From: an uncultured Oscillospiraceae bacterium
GTDB lineage: Bacteria > Bacillota > Clostridia > Oscillospirales > Ruminococcaceae
DNA length: 64,000 nucleotides
Direction of reading: 5' to 3'
Assembly (NCBI GenBank): GCA_934513685.1
Contig: CAKSWY010000010.1
Coordinates: 14,276 to 78,275, forward strand
The notes below the pieces were generated by a model. That model searched no databases, was not told the origin of the DNA, and was given only the letters and a program-made list of their open reading frames with translations. The first letter of the stretch is position 1, and every line of letters starts with the position of its first letter. Shown here one piece after another: positions 7,360 to 15,655 of this stretch. A program made the position numbers and the translations under genes.

Positions 7360-8886
7360 ATGAAAAAGCTCATCAAGATCTTCACCAGCCGTCTGGTTGT
7401 GACCGGCCTGCTCATTCTGGTGCAGCTCGGCTGGCTGCTGCTGCAGCTGTTTCGCCTCACGCAGTACGCCACCTGGCTGTCGGCCCTGTTCAGCCTGTTG
7501 AGCCTGCTGGCCATTCTGTTTTTGATCCAGCGGGACGAAAACCCCGCCTACAAGCTGCTGTGGGTCATTCTCATCGCGCTGGCCCCTCTGTTCGGCGGGC
7601 TGCTGTACCTGACCCTGGGCAACAAGCAGCCCACCCGCCGGATGCGCTGCACCCTGGCCCAGGCCCGCGCGCCGCTGGAGCCTCTTCTCACCGCCCCCAA
7701 TGAGCCGGCCATCGCCTCGCTGGAGGCCAAGCACCCCCGTATGTGCTCCACGGCCCGCTACATCGGCAAAAGCGGCCCGTACCCGCTTCAGCAGAACACC
7801 CAGGTGACCTACTACCCCATTGGCGAGCAGCTGTTTGCCGCCATGCTGCAGGACCTGGAGCAGGCCCGGGAAACCATTTATCTGGAATACTTCATTTTTG
7901 CCGAGGGCGAAATGTGGCAGGCCATGCGCCGCGTGCTGGTGCGCAAGGCGGCCGAGGGCGTGGACGTGCGCCTGATGTACGACGACATGGGCAGCCTGGG
8001 CGTTCTGCCCAAGCATTTTCAGGCCGAACTGGAGCGGGACGGCGTGAAGTGCATGGCCTTCAACCGGTTCATTCCGGTGCTTTCGCTGGCCATGAACCAC
8101 CGGGACCACCGGAAGATTCTGGTGATCGACGGCAGGGTCGCCTTCACCGGCGGCATCAACATCGCCGACGAATACATCAACAAAAAAGTGCGCTTCGGCC
8201 ACTGGAAAGACACCGGCGTGCGGCTGGAGGGGGACGGCGCCTGGAACTTCACCCTTATGTTCCTGGAGCTGTGGAACGCCTATAAGGACCCCAACGCCCT
8301 GCCGCCCCAAAAGCCGGAGCCTGCCCCGGCCCTGCCCGGCAGCGGCTGGGTTCAGCCCTTCAGCGACAGCCCGGTGGACGAGGAGCCGGTGAGCGAGAAC
8401 GTCTATCTGGACATTCTGAACCAGGCGCGGGATTATGTGACCATCTGCACCCCCTACCTCATCATCGACAATGAGATGCAGACGGCCCTGTGCCTGGCCG
8501 CCAAGCGGGGCGTGGACGTGCGCATCGTCACCCCCGGCATCCCCGACAAGTGGCTGGTGTGGCAGATGACCCGCTCCTATTACGAGCCGCTGATGAAGGC
8601 CGGCGTAAAAATTTACGAGTACACCCCCGGCTTCATCCACGCAAAAAGCTATCTGAGCGACGATTCCATCGGCGTGGTTGGCACCATCAACATGGATTAC
8701 CGCAGCCTATACCTGCACTTCGAGTGCGGCACTCTGCTGATCGACACCCCGGCGCTGGCCGACCTGAAGGCCGACTGTCTGGATACCATCACCAAAAGCC
8801 GCCGCATGAAGCCCGAGGATGTTCGCCCCGGCTTCTGGGGCAGCCTGCTCAGCGCCGTGCTGCGGGTGTTTGCGCCGCTGATGTGA
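7360..8886 (+). CDS. cls: Cardiolipin synthase (phospholipase D family)
   Basis: Condenses two phosphatidylglycerol molecules to cardiolipin and glycerol at the cytoplasmic membrane. The 508-residue protein has two N-terminal transmembrane helices (about 12-30 and 38-57, a third near 66-86) and two phospholipase D HKD motifs: H250-R-K252 to D257 in the first half and IHAKSYLSDD in the second, followed by GTINMDYRS. Length and layout match Firmicutes Cls. AGGAAAGG precedes the ATG. It is a single-gene unit with a perfect consensus promoter and a strong hairpin terminator, suggesting steady high expression. Confidence 0.94.
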   Translation: MKKLIKIFTSRLVVTGLLILVQLGWLLLQLFRLTQYATWLSALFSLLSLLAILFLIQRDENPAYKLLWVILIALAPLFGGLLYLTLGNKQPTRRMRCTLAQARAPLEPLLTAPNEPAIASLEAKHPRMCSTARYIGKSGPYPLQQNTQVTYYPIGEQLFAAMLQDLEQARETIYLEYFIFAEGEMWQAMRRVLVRKAAEGVDVRLMYDDMGSLGVLPKHFQAELERDGVKCMAFNRFIPVLSLAMNHRDHRKILVIDGRVAFTGGINIADEYINKKVRFGHWKDTGVRLEGDGAWNFTLMFLELWNAYKDPNALPPQKPEPAPALPGSGWVQPFSDSPVDEEPVSENVYLDILNQARDYVTICTPYLIIDNEMQTALCLAAKRGVDVRIVTPGIPDKWLVWQMTRSYYEPLMKAGVKIYEYTPGFIHAKSYLSDDSIGVVGTINMDYRSLYLHFECGTLLIDTPALADLKADCLDTITKSRRMKPEDVRPGFWGSLLSAVLRVFAPLM

Positions 8887-8991
8887 GGCCGCGCCCGCAC
8901 GCAATTTGCCCACAGTTTGCGCCGGGCCGCACAGCAGCGGGCGGACGCTTTTGATTGCCGATTGCAGGCCATCGCAAATATGAGCCCTTGC

Positions 8992-9031
8992 AAAAATACC
9001 GGCAGGCCGCTCGGCCCGCCGGTATTTTTTT
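8992..9031. terminator. Terminator after cls
   Basis: Stem AAAAATACCGGC...GCCGGTATTTTT with inner GGCC pairing and a plus-strand run of seven T. The A-rich 5-prime side also supports minus-strand termination. Confidence 0.88.
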
Positions 9032-9035
9032 GCAT

Positions 9036-9095
9036 CTTGACAACTAATGATCGTTCGTATTACAATTAGATCAAGCAAAGCTAATGGTTATTAGC
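9036..9095 (+). promoter_or_regulatory. tetR promoter with paired CTAAT/ATTAG operator half-sites
   Basis: TTGACA (9037-9042) and TACAAT (9061-9066) are 18 bp apart. Four CTAAT-type half-sites surround them: CTAAT 9044-9048, ATTAG 9065-9069, then GCTAAT 9080-9085 and ATTAGC 9090-9095, the last two forming a perfect inverted repeat with a 4-nt centre just after the probable transcription start. This is the expected position for TetR-type autorepression. Confidence 0.6.
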
Positions 9096-9149
9096 CTCTT
9101 ATCGATTCCAGCCGTTTACGACAAAAACCACACGAAAAAGGAACACACC

Positions 9150-9788
9150 ATGGAACAGGAAACCACCAAAGACCGCATTCTCACCGAGGCCCTGCGGCTG
9201 TTCGCCGCCTATGGCTACGACGCGGTGAGCGTTGCGCAGATCGCCGGGGCGGTGGGCATCAAGGCCCCGTCGCTTTACAACCACTACAAGAGCAAGCGGG
9301 ACATTTTCGACCACATTCTGGAGCGCATCTGCCAGCTGGACGCCCAGCGCACCGAGGCCAATCAACTGCCTCAGCAGGACTTCGACCAGGCCCCCGAGAC
9401 CTTCACCGGCCGGGATGCTTTCTCCCTCAAGGGGTTTCTGCTGGACCAGTTCGCCTACTGGTCCGGCGATGAGTTTGCCCGGAACTTCCGCCGGATGCTC
9501 ACGCTGGAGCAGTACAAAAGCCCCGAGATGATGGCTCTGTATCAGAAAGTATTCGCCGCCGGGCCGGTGGACTACACCGCCGACCTGTTCCGCCGGATGA
9601 TGGCCGAGGGCAGCCTGCGCCCGGCCGAACCTGCCTGGCTGGCCGCCGAGTTTTACGCCCCGCTGTTTCTGGCCCTGAGCATCTGCGACGGCCAGCCCCA
9701 GCGCCGGGCCGAGCTGAGTCGGTATCTGGCGGATGCTGCGGACCGTTTTCTGGCCAACCACACACCCCAAAAGGAGGAAGCACAATGA
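9150..9788 (+). CDS. TetR/AcrR family transcriptional regulator
   Basis: A 212-residue regulator with an N-terminal TetR helix-turn-helix (about residues 8-55): DRILTEALRLFAAYGYDAVS, then IAGAVGIKAPSLYNHYKSK, the classic recognition helix ending in YNHYKSK. The C-terminal ligand-binding half is divergent, so the inducer is unknown. The start at 9150 follows AAAAAGGA by 9 nt. Its stop TGA overlaps the ATG of the following acetyltransferase (ATGA), so the two are translationally coupled and probably co-regulated from the operator-containing promoter upstream. Confidence 0.88.
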   Translation: MEQETTKDRILTEALRLFAAYGYDAVSVAQIAGAVGIKAPSLYNHYKSKRDIFDHILERICQLDAQRTEANQLPQQDFDQAPETFTGRDAFSLKGFLLDQFAYWSGDEFARNFRRMLTLEQYKSPEMMALYQKVFAAGPVDYTADLFRRMMAEGSLRPAEPAWLAAEFYAPLFLALSICDGQPQRRAELSRYLADAADRFLANHTPQKEEAQ

Positions 9789-10438
9789 ACGATCGTCTGA
9801 TCATCCGCCCGGAACACCCCGAGGACTACGCCGCCGTGGAGCAGCTGACCCGGGCCGCCTTTTACAACCAGTACGTTCCCGGCTGTGCAGAGCATTATCT
9901 GGTACACATTCTGCGGGACCACCCGGACTTTCTGCCTCAGCTGGATCTGGTCGCCCAGTGGGACGGCCAGCTGGCGGGCAGCCTGATGGCCACCCGGGCC
10001 ACCCTCACCGACGAACAGGGCCAGGGCATTCCCACCGTGAGCTTCGGCCCCCTCAGCGTGGCCCCTGCTCTCCAGCGCCGGGGCATCGGCAAGGCGCTGC
10101 TGGCCCGGGCCTTTGCGCTGGCCCGAGCCCAGGGCGAGCAGGCCGTGGTGATCTTCGGCAGCCCGTCCAACTACGTCACCAGCGGCTTTGTCAGCTGCCT
10201 GCACCACCGGGTCTGCCTGGAGGGCGGGCTGTACCCGGCCTCGCTGCTGGTGAAGGAACTGACCCCCGGCGCGCTGGCCGGCCACCGCTGGGTCTACCGG
10301 GAAAGCCCTGCCATGGAGCTGGACCCGGAGGCCGCCGCCCGCTTTGACGCGGCCCTGCCGCCCCTGCCGAAAGAGCACCGCCCCAGCCAGGAGGAGTTTT
10401 TCATCCTCAGCCATGCCCTGCTGCAGGGTGAGGCGTAA
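9785..10438 (+). CDS. GNAT family N-acetyltransferase
   Basis: A 217-residue acetyltransferase of the GNAT fold. The acetyl-CoA pyrophosphate-binding loop is seen in QRRGIGKALL (Q/R-x-x-G-x-G/A) after the beta-4 strand FGPLSVAPALQ. The C-terminal third resembles the YhbS-like group (predicted acyltransferases acting on small molecules or proteins). It overlaps the TetR gene by four bases and ends just before a strong bidirectional terminator, so the pair forms a two-gene operon. The substrate cannot be inferred; a detoxification or resistance role controlled by the TetR protein is a reasonable guess. Confidence 0.82.
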   Translation: MNDRLIIRPEHPEDYAAVEQLTRAAFYNQYVPGCAEHYLVHILRDHPDFLPQLDLVAQWDGQLAGSLMATRATLTDEQGQGIPTVSFGPLSVAPALQRRGIGKALLARAFALARAQGEQAVVIFGSPSNYVTSGFVSCLHHRVCLEGGLYPASLLVKELTPGALAGHRWVYRESPAMELDPEAAARFDAALPPLPKEHRPSQEEFFILSHALLQGEA

Positions 10439-10504
10439 CCCCCGGCAGGTCCCTGCCTTCTCCATTGCAAAACAAATTCAAACCAGAAAACAGCAAATAC
10501 AAGC

Positions 10505-10550
10505 AAAACGCGCGGCGTTTCCTTTGCAAATTGGAAACGCCGCGCGTTTT
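10505..10550. terminator. Bidirectional terminator between the acetyltransferase gene and galE
   Basis: Perfect 18-bp stem (10505-10522 with 10533-10550) and 10-nt loop. A-run and T-run ends serve the two convergent units. Confidence 0.9.
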
Positions 10551-10612
10551 TATACGTTTTGTATTCTGCTTTGTCGAATTCCGGAAGCCCTCGCCTGGGG
10601 CAGACCTGCTTC

Positions 10613-11632
10613 TCAGCCCTTGTAGCCGTCCGGGTTCTTCTTCTGCCAGTTCCAGCTGTCGGCGCACATCTCGTCGATGCCGTACTCAGCCACCCAGCCC
10701 AGCTCCCGCTTGGCCTTGGAGGGGTCGGCCCAGCACTCGGCAATGTCGCCAGGGCGGCGGGGGTCGATCACATAGGGCAGCTCACGGCCGCAGGCCTTGC
10801 TGAAGGCGTGGATCACGTCCAGCACGCTGTAGCCCTTGCCGGTGCCCAGGTTGCAGATGAACAGGCCGGGCTTCTCCGCCAGCTTCTTGATGGCCGCCAC
10901 ATGGCCGCGGGCCAGGTCCACCACATGGATGTAATCCCGCACGCCGGTGCCGTCGGGGGTGGGGTAATCGTTGCCGTACACGTGCACCTTTTCCAGCTTG
11001 CCCACGGCCACCTTGGCAATGTAGGGCACCAGGTTGTTGGGAATGCCGTTGGGGTCCTCGCCGATCAGGCCGCTCTTGTGGGCGCCGATGGGGTTGAAGT
11101 ACCGCAGCAGCGCCACGTTCAGCTCGGGGTCCGCCTTGCAGCAGTCGGTCAGGATCTGCTCGTTCATCACCTTGGTGGCGCCATAGGGGTTGGTGGCACC
11201 GCCCACGGGGAAGTTCTCGTTGATGGGCACGCTGGCGGGGTCGCCGTACACGGTGGCGGAGGAGGAGAACACAAAGTTGTGCACCCCATGCTTGCGCATG
11301 GCCGCCAGCAGCACCAGCGTGCTGGTCAGGTTGTCGGTGTAGTACTCCAGGGGCTTGGCAACGCTCTCGCCCACTGCCTTATAGGCGGCAAAGTGGATGA
11401 CCGAGTCGATGTCCGGGTTTTCGGCAAACACCTTCTCCACATCCTCGACCTTGGTCATATCCGCCTCATAAAAGCGGAAATCCTTGCCGGAAATCTGCTT
11501 GACCCGCTCCACAGCCTTGGGGCAGGAATTGTAGAAGTTATCCGCCACCACAATGTCATAACCCGCTGCCAGCAGCTCCACACAGGTGTGGCTGCCGATG
11601 TAACCGGCGCCGCCGCTTACCAGAATTGCCAT
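10613..11632 (-). CDS. galE: UDP-glucose 4-epimerase
   Basis: Interconverts UDP-glucose and UDP-galactose with bound NAD. The 339-residue short-chain dehydrogenase begins with the Rossmann motif SGGAGYIGSH and carries the catalytic YGATK (Tyr-x-x-x-Lys) and Ser in FSSSATVYG. The C-terminal RRPGDIAECWADPSKA is typical GalE. The ATG at 11632 follows GAGAGGG. Upstream, a TTGAAT-16-TAAAAT promoter overlaps a 14-bp palindrome, so repression is plausible. The gene probably serves galactose use and supplies UDP-galactose for envelope glycans. No galK or galT is nearby. Confidence 0.96.
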   Translation of the reverse strand: MAILVSGGAGYIGSHTCVELLAAGYDIVVADNFYNSCPKAVERVKQISGKDFRFYEADMTKVEDVEKVFAENPDIDSVIHFAAYKAVGESVAKPLEYYTDNLTSTLVLLAAMRKHGVHNFVFSSSATVYGDPASVPINENFPVGGATNPYGATKVMNEQILTDCCKADPELNVALLRYFNPIGAHKSGLIGEDPNGIPNNLVPYIAKVAVGKLEKVHVYGNDYPTPDGTGVRDYIHVVDLARGHVAAIKKLAEKPGLFICNLGTGKGYSVLDVIHAFSKACGRELPYVIDPRRPGDIAECWADPSKAKRELGWVAEYGIDEMCADSWNWQKKNPDGYKG

Positions 11633-11832
11633 AAAAACCCTCTCTTTCCGTTGGGCGGCACGATCCGCCCGCTTCTTATGCGCAGTGCCCGTCGGGCACC
11701 CGCCTTGCTGTTTTTGGCCCTGCAGCCCCGCCAAAGGGCAGCACGCCGCAAAAAAGCCCGTACCTACACACAGGTTTCAAAGATGGACAAAACGCTCTTA
11801 TTTTTCAGCGTTCTGTGCCCTCTTCGTCTCTC

Positions 11833-11865
11833 ATTTTAGCTTGATACAGCCTCTATTCAAATAGA
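11833..11865 (-). promoter_or_regulatory. galE promoter with overlapping 14-bp palindrome
   Basis: Minus strand TTGAAT (11855-11860), 16-bp spacer, TAAAAT (11833-11838). The palindrome TCTATTCAAATAGA (11852-11865) covers the -35 hexamer, a typical operator position. The binding protein is unknown; the adjacent AraC-type regulator is a candidate. Confidence 0.55.
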
Positions 11866-11894
11866 AGATTTCTGCTTGCACATGAAAGATTCTC

Positions 11895-12800
11895 TCACAC
11901 GTTTTCACCCCGGCCCCGGCGCGAAAGCATTTTCACCGAGGTAGCGTACTCGCTGGGGGTCATCTTGGTCACCTTTTTGAAGTGACGCGAGAAGTAGTGA
12001 ATGGAGGTGTAGCCCAGCATCCGGGCGATCTCGGTAAAGTTGTGCCCGCCTTCCCGGATCAGCTCCTTGGCGCGCTGAATTTTCAGGTTGCCGAAGTACT
12101 CCATCGCACCGCCGCCGGTTTTTTCCCGGAATACCTTCTGCAGGTAGCTACGGCCCACCAGATTGTCCCGGCAGATGTCGCTGAGGGTCAGCCGACGGGT
12201 CACGTTGCTCTCCAGATAGGTCTGCACCCGGTCCCAGAAGTCATTCTGGCTGCGCTCCCGGATCAGGCTGGTGGGGTGGGGCGTTTTGCCCTGGGTGCCC
12301 CGGCGGATCATGCCCAGCAGCAGCTCCTCCAGCGCCAGGCCGATGAGCTGCTCCGCCCCGAAGGGGGCGTTCTCCCGCCGCTCCAGCTGCTGCACCAGCA
12401 GATCGTCCAGCGGGGTGCTGAAGGCCTCACCCGCCTGCCGCACAATGGAAGCGATCAGGTCACGCTCCTCGTCGCCCGCACCGGCAATGCGCCCCTCAAA
12501 AAAGGACATGGCGGGGCACTCGCAGTAAAAGCTCACCACCACCACGCTGGGCGGGCGGGTGCCGGTAGCCCGCAGGCTGTGGAATTCGTTGGGCGCATGA
12601 AAGATCATCTGCCCCTTTTTCACCAGATGCTCTTTGTCACCGGCGATGGCAATGATCTCGCCCTTGTCCACATATACAAATTCCCAGAAATTGTGGCTTT
12701 CGCCCGTAAAGGAGAAATCCGGCCCATACTCAAAGTAATGCACTGAAACGATCCGCTCGATCTGGATCGGGCGGCGCAGGGAAATTGCCGTATATTCCAT
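11895..12800 (-). CDS. AraC family transcriptional regulator
   Basis: A 301-residue regulator with an N-terminal cupin sensor domain (SGESHNFWEFVYVDKGEI style, about residues 30-110: here FTGESHNFWEF and GQMIFHAPNEFHSL) and a C-terminal pair of helix-turn-helix motifs: LTLSDICRDNLVGRSYLQKVFR and FTEIARMLGYTSIHYFSRHFKK, ending in MTPSEYATSVK. Such proteins usually sense a sugar and regulate carbohydrate genes. The start at 12800 follows AAGGAG by 8 nt; the longer upstream frame is leader. galE lies directly downstream with its own promoter, so they may be functionally linked. Confidence 0.9.
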   Translation of the reverse strand: MEYTAISLRRPIQIERIVSVHYFEYGPDFSFTGESHNFWEFVYVDKGEIIAIAGDKEHLVKKGQMIFHAPNEFHSLRATGTRPPSVVVVSFYCECPAMSFFEGRIAGAGDEERDLIASIVRQAGEAFSTPLDDLLVQQLERRENAPFGAEQLIGLALEELLLGMIRRGTQGKTPHPTSLIRERSQNDFWDRVQTYLESNVTRRLTLSDICRDNLVGRSYLQKVFREKTGGGAMEYFGNLKIQRAKELIREGGHNFTEIARMLGYTSIHYFSRHFKKVTKMTPSEYATSVKMLSRRGRGENV

Positions 12801-12858
12801 CGCTCGCTCTCCTTTTTGCACACAGACGTACCCTCTGTTTGTGCAATTATCTCTTTTT

Positions 12859-12888
12859 ATTATACCGTGAGAGCGCAGCCCGGCGCAA
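12859..12888 (-). promoter_or_regulatory. Promoter of the AraC-type regulator
   Basis: Minus strand TTGCGC (12883-12888), 18-bp spacer, TATAAT (12859-12864), about 55 nt before the start codon. Confidence 0.6.
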
Positions 12889-13077
12889 CAATGAAAGCGC
12901 CGATTTTTCTCTTTGCTTTTTATGCAAATATACAGGCAAATCAGCGTAGTTTCACGCTTTTTGCGGTCGTTTTTTCGCCGGTGATTGTCATTTTCATCCA
13001 CCGCCGTTCGCCGTGGGGCATCGTCAGCGCCCTGCAAAAAGTGCTTTCCAGCGCCGGTTTTTCCGGCTGGACTTTCG

Positions 13078-13716
13078 TCAGCCCAAGGTCTTTTCCAGGG
13101 CGGCCAGCAGCCGAGCCACGGCGGCCGGCTTATCGGCCGGGGCAAACAGGGCGCTCACCAGCGCCACACCGGCCACGCCGCTGCCAGCCAACCGGGGCAG
13201 GTTTTCCTCGGTGATGCCGCCGATGCCCACCACCGGCAGCGGGGTGGCGGCGCACACCCGGGCCAGCTCCCCTTCGGGCAGGTGGCTGGCGTCCGTCTTG
13301 GTGGCCGAGCCGAACACCGCGCCGCAGCCCAGATAATCCGCCCCGGCCTGATAGGCCGCCACGGCCTCGGCCACATTGTGGGCGCTGGCCCCGATGATCT
13401 TGTCCGGTCCCAGAATGGCCCGGGCCCGGGCAACGCTCATATCGTCCTGGCCCACGTGCACGCCGTCCGCGTCCACCTCTTTTGCCAGTTCCACCGCGTC
13501 GTTCAGAATCAGCGGCACGCCGTACCGGGCGCAGATGGGCTTCAGCGCCCGGGCCATGCGGACAAACTCGGCCGGGTCCTGGTGCTTTTCCCGCAGTTGC
13601 AGGCAGGTCACACCGGCGGCCAGCAGCTCTTCCGCCACATCCTCCAGCCGTTGGCCGTTCAGCCAGTGCCGGTCGGTTACGGCGTACAGGCGCAATTGCT
13701 TTGCGGTAATGTTCAT
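13078..13716 (-). CDS. thiE: Thiamine-phosphate synthase
   Basis: Joins hydroxymethylpyrimidine pyrophosphate and thiazole phosphate to give thiamine monophosphate. The 212-residue TIM-barrel shows the family motifs LYAVTDRHWL, QLREK, LILNDAVELA, DGVHVGQDD, GASAHN, YLGCGAVFGSATK and VVGIGGI. The start at 13716 follows GGGGGAG. It is a lone thi gene here with an extended -10 promoter 37 nt upstream; that leader is too short for a thiamine pyrophosphate riboswitch, and none is visible. It suggests salvage or completion of a pathway whose other genes lie elsewhere. Confidence 0.95.
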   Translation of the reverse strand: MNITAKQLRLYAVTDRHWLNGQRLEDVAEELLAAGVTCLQLREKHQDPAEFVRMARALKPICARYGVPLILNDAVELAKEVDADGVHVGQDDMSVARARAILGPDKIIGASAHNVAEAVAAYQAGADYLGCGAVFGSATKTDASHLPEGELARVCAATPLPVVGIGGITEENLPRLAGSGVAGVALVSALFAPADKPAAVARLLAALEKTLG

Positions 13717-13753
13717 GGTTTCTCCCCCTCGCGTGTGTTCCTGTGTGGGGTCC

Positions 13754-13782
13754 ATTATACCACGAAACCGCCCCGATGCCCA
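13754..13782 (-). promoter_or_regulatory. thiE promoter
   Basis: Minus strand TGGGCA (13777-13782), 17 bp, TGG-TATAAT (-10 at 13754-13759 with TGn extension). Confidence 0.6.
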
Positions 13783-13980
13783 CCTTCCACTCGCACAAAG
13801 CGCCCGGGCTGCCCTTCTGCCGGTTGGCAGGGGCGCCGCGGGCGCCGTTATCGTTTCGCGTTTGTGCCGATTCTCCCATTGCAGGATTCCATCGGGCGGC
13901 CGAGCCTCGAGGGCCGGGCCGTTTGCCTTCCGGCGGCGGGTTATGCCGTCGGCCGCTCACTGCCTCTATGGCGGGGCGGC

Positions 13981-14910
13981 TCAGTCCAGGCAGTCCGCAT
14001 AGGCGAAGCTGATGCCGGTCACCGACCGGTCCAGCGGCTCCAGCGCATAGCCCTTCTCCCGCAGGCCGTCGATCAGCCTGGGCAGGGCCTCCAGCGTGGT
14101 TTTGCAGTGGTAGGAGTCGTGCATCAGCACAATGCCGCGGCTTCGGCCCTCGGCCCGGGTGAGAATGCCGTCGCAGATGGCCGCCGCGGTGGGGCTGCGC
14201 TTGGCGGCATCCTCTGCCGAAAGGCTCCAGTCAAAAAAGCGGAAGCCTCGGCGCACCATCTCCGCAATGATCTCCTGATACACGCCCATGTTGTAGCTGT
14301 TGATGCTGCCGCCCGGGAAGCGGAACACCGAGGGCTTTCCCCCGGTCTCCTCCTTCAGCAGGGTGAACAGCTGGTAGTAATCGTCCAGGAAACTCTCCAC
14401 CGACTGGTAGATTTTTTTGTAATCGTGGCTGTAACTGTGCATTCCCAAGGTGTGCCCCGCCGCCACGATCTGGCGATAGCGCTCTTTGGAGGTCTCATCG
14501 GTTTTTCCCACCACAAAGAAGGTGGCCTTCACGTCCTTCTCTTCCAGCACCTGCAGAAACTCCGGCGTCAGGTCCGAAGGGCCGTCGTCAAAGGTCAGGT
14601 ACATGGTGTTTTCCCGGTTCTCCAGCGCGGGCGCCGGGCCTTCCACATAAAAGTCCGGGTACAGCTGCTGGTAGCTCAGCGGGTCATCCACCTCGCCGCT
14701 CATCTCATCGGTGCTGTAACGCGCCTGGGCGGTGTCCCCCTCCTGCAGCAGGCGCAGCTGCTCCTTTACGTCCCGGCCGGAGCGATACAGGCAGACGGCC
14801 GCCACCATGGGGATGGCGATCAGCACGATGACCAGCAGCAGAAGCAGGTTCTTGAAGAAGCGCACGCTGCCGATGTAGGGTTCCTTTTCTGTGGTATGCT
14901 GCTCCGGCAT
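13981..14910 (-). CDS. Membrane-anchored polysaccharide deacetylase
   Basis: A 309-residue NodB-homology deacetylase, probably acting on peptidoglycan or another N-acetylated envelope glycan outside the membrane. One transmembrane helix (about residues 22-42) follows a short cytoplasmic tail. The metal and catalytic motifs are visible: TFDDGPS, MHSYSH (His-x-x-x-His), RFPGGS, FDWSLSAED and the final IVLMHDSYH. AAGGAGG lies 9 nt before the ATG at 14910. It stands alone between thiE and the ribosomal operon. PdaA- and PgdA-like roles (spore cortex lactam formation versus lysozyme resistance) cannot be separated from sequence alone. Confidence 0.9.
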   Translation of the reverse strand: MPEQHTTEKEPYIGSVRFFKNLLLLLVIVLIAIPMVAAVCLYRSGRDVKEQLRLLQEGDTAQARYSTDEMSGEVDDPLSYQQLYPDFYVEGPAPALENRENTMYLTFDDGPSDLTPEFLQVLEEKDVKATFFVVGKTDETSKERYRQIVAAGHTLGMHSYSHDYKKIYQSVESFLDDYYQLFTLLKEETGGKPSVFRFPGGSINSYNMGVYQEIIAEMVRRGFRFFDWSLSAEDAAKRSPTAAAICDGILTRAEGRSRGIVLMHDSYHCKTTLEALPRLIDGLREKGYALEPLDRSVTGISFAYADCLD

Positions 14911-15127
14911 GAGCGTTTCCTCCTTCTCCCGCTGCTTTTTGCAGCGATTTATAAATGTTATAGTACACTATCGCTAAACGCCCATTTCAAGATAAAACTC
15001 ACGTTTCTTTTGCATTCTATGGCTTTTTTCACAATTTCAGAACCGCAGGATCTTTTTGATTTTCTCGATGCAATGCGCATTTCAATATTTTTCGTCATTC
15101 AGGCCGCCTGACCGCGGATTTTGGGCA

Positions 15128-15166
15128 CAAAAAAGAGAGCCGGGTGCAAAAGCACTCGGCTCTCTT
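15128..15166 (-). terminator. Terminator of the rplJ-rplL operon
   Basis: Stem AGAGAGCCG-GTGC with AAAA loop and near-perfect complement; minus-strand U-run from the A-run at 15128-15134. It sits immediately after rplL. Confidence 0.9.
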
Positions 15167-15204
15167 CAAAAGCATGCTGTAAAGCAGGGTTTTGTAAGAA
15201 AGAC

Positions 15205-15579
15205 TTACTTAACCTCAACCTCGGCGCCAGCGGCCTCCAGCTTCTTCTGGATCTCCTCAGCGTCAGCCTTGGAAATCTTCTCCTTGATGGTCTTGGGAGC
15301 GCCGTCGACCATCTCCTTGGCCTCCTTCAGGCCCAGACCGGTGATCTCCTTGACAGCCTTGATGACGCCCATCTTGGAAGCGCCAGCGCTCTTCAGGATA
15401 ACGTCGAACTCGGTCTTCTCTTCCTCAGCAGCAGCGCCAGCGCCAGCAGCGGCGGGAGCAGCAGCGGCAACAGCGGAAACGCCGAACTCTTCGCAGTAGG
15501 TGTCGATCAGTTCCTTCAGCTCCAGGATGGACAGCTCTTTGATGGAATCGATGATAGCAGTGATCTTCTCAGAAGCCAT
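15205..15579 (-). CDS. rplL: 50S ribosomal protein L7/L12
   Basis: Forms the flexible ribosomal stalk that recruits translation GTPases. The 124-residue protein has the N-terminal dimerisation domain, a short Ala-rich hinge (VAAAAPAAAGAGAAA) and the conserved C-terminal domain beginning EKTEFDVILKSAG and including KIGVIK-like KMGVIKAVKEITGLGLKEAK. It is the last gene behind rplJ, separated by about 75 nt, and is followed directly by a terminator. rpoB, normally next in many bacteria, is not there. Confidence 0.98.
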   Translation of the reverse strand: MASEKITAIIDSIKELSILELKELIDTYCEEFGVSAVAAAAPAAAGAGAAAEEEKTEFDVILKSAGASKMGVIKAVKEITGLGLKEAKEMVDGAPKTIKEKISKADAEEIQKKLEAAGAEVEVK

Positions 15580-15655
15580 GGTAAATACCCTCCAATGTCG
15601 GTAAAATTTTTAAATTGTTGTTGTGGCGGCTCAGGCCGCCGGGAAAAGTCTGTGC

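Noticed and set aside
13717..13980. Possible thiamine pyrophosphate riboswitch for thiE
   Set aside because: The leader from the promoter to the start is under 40 nt and shows none of the conserved CUGAGA or ACCUGA motifs.
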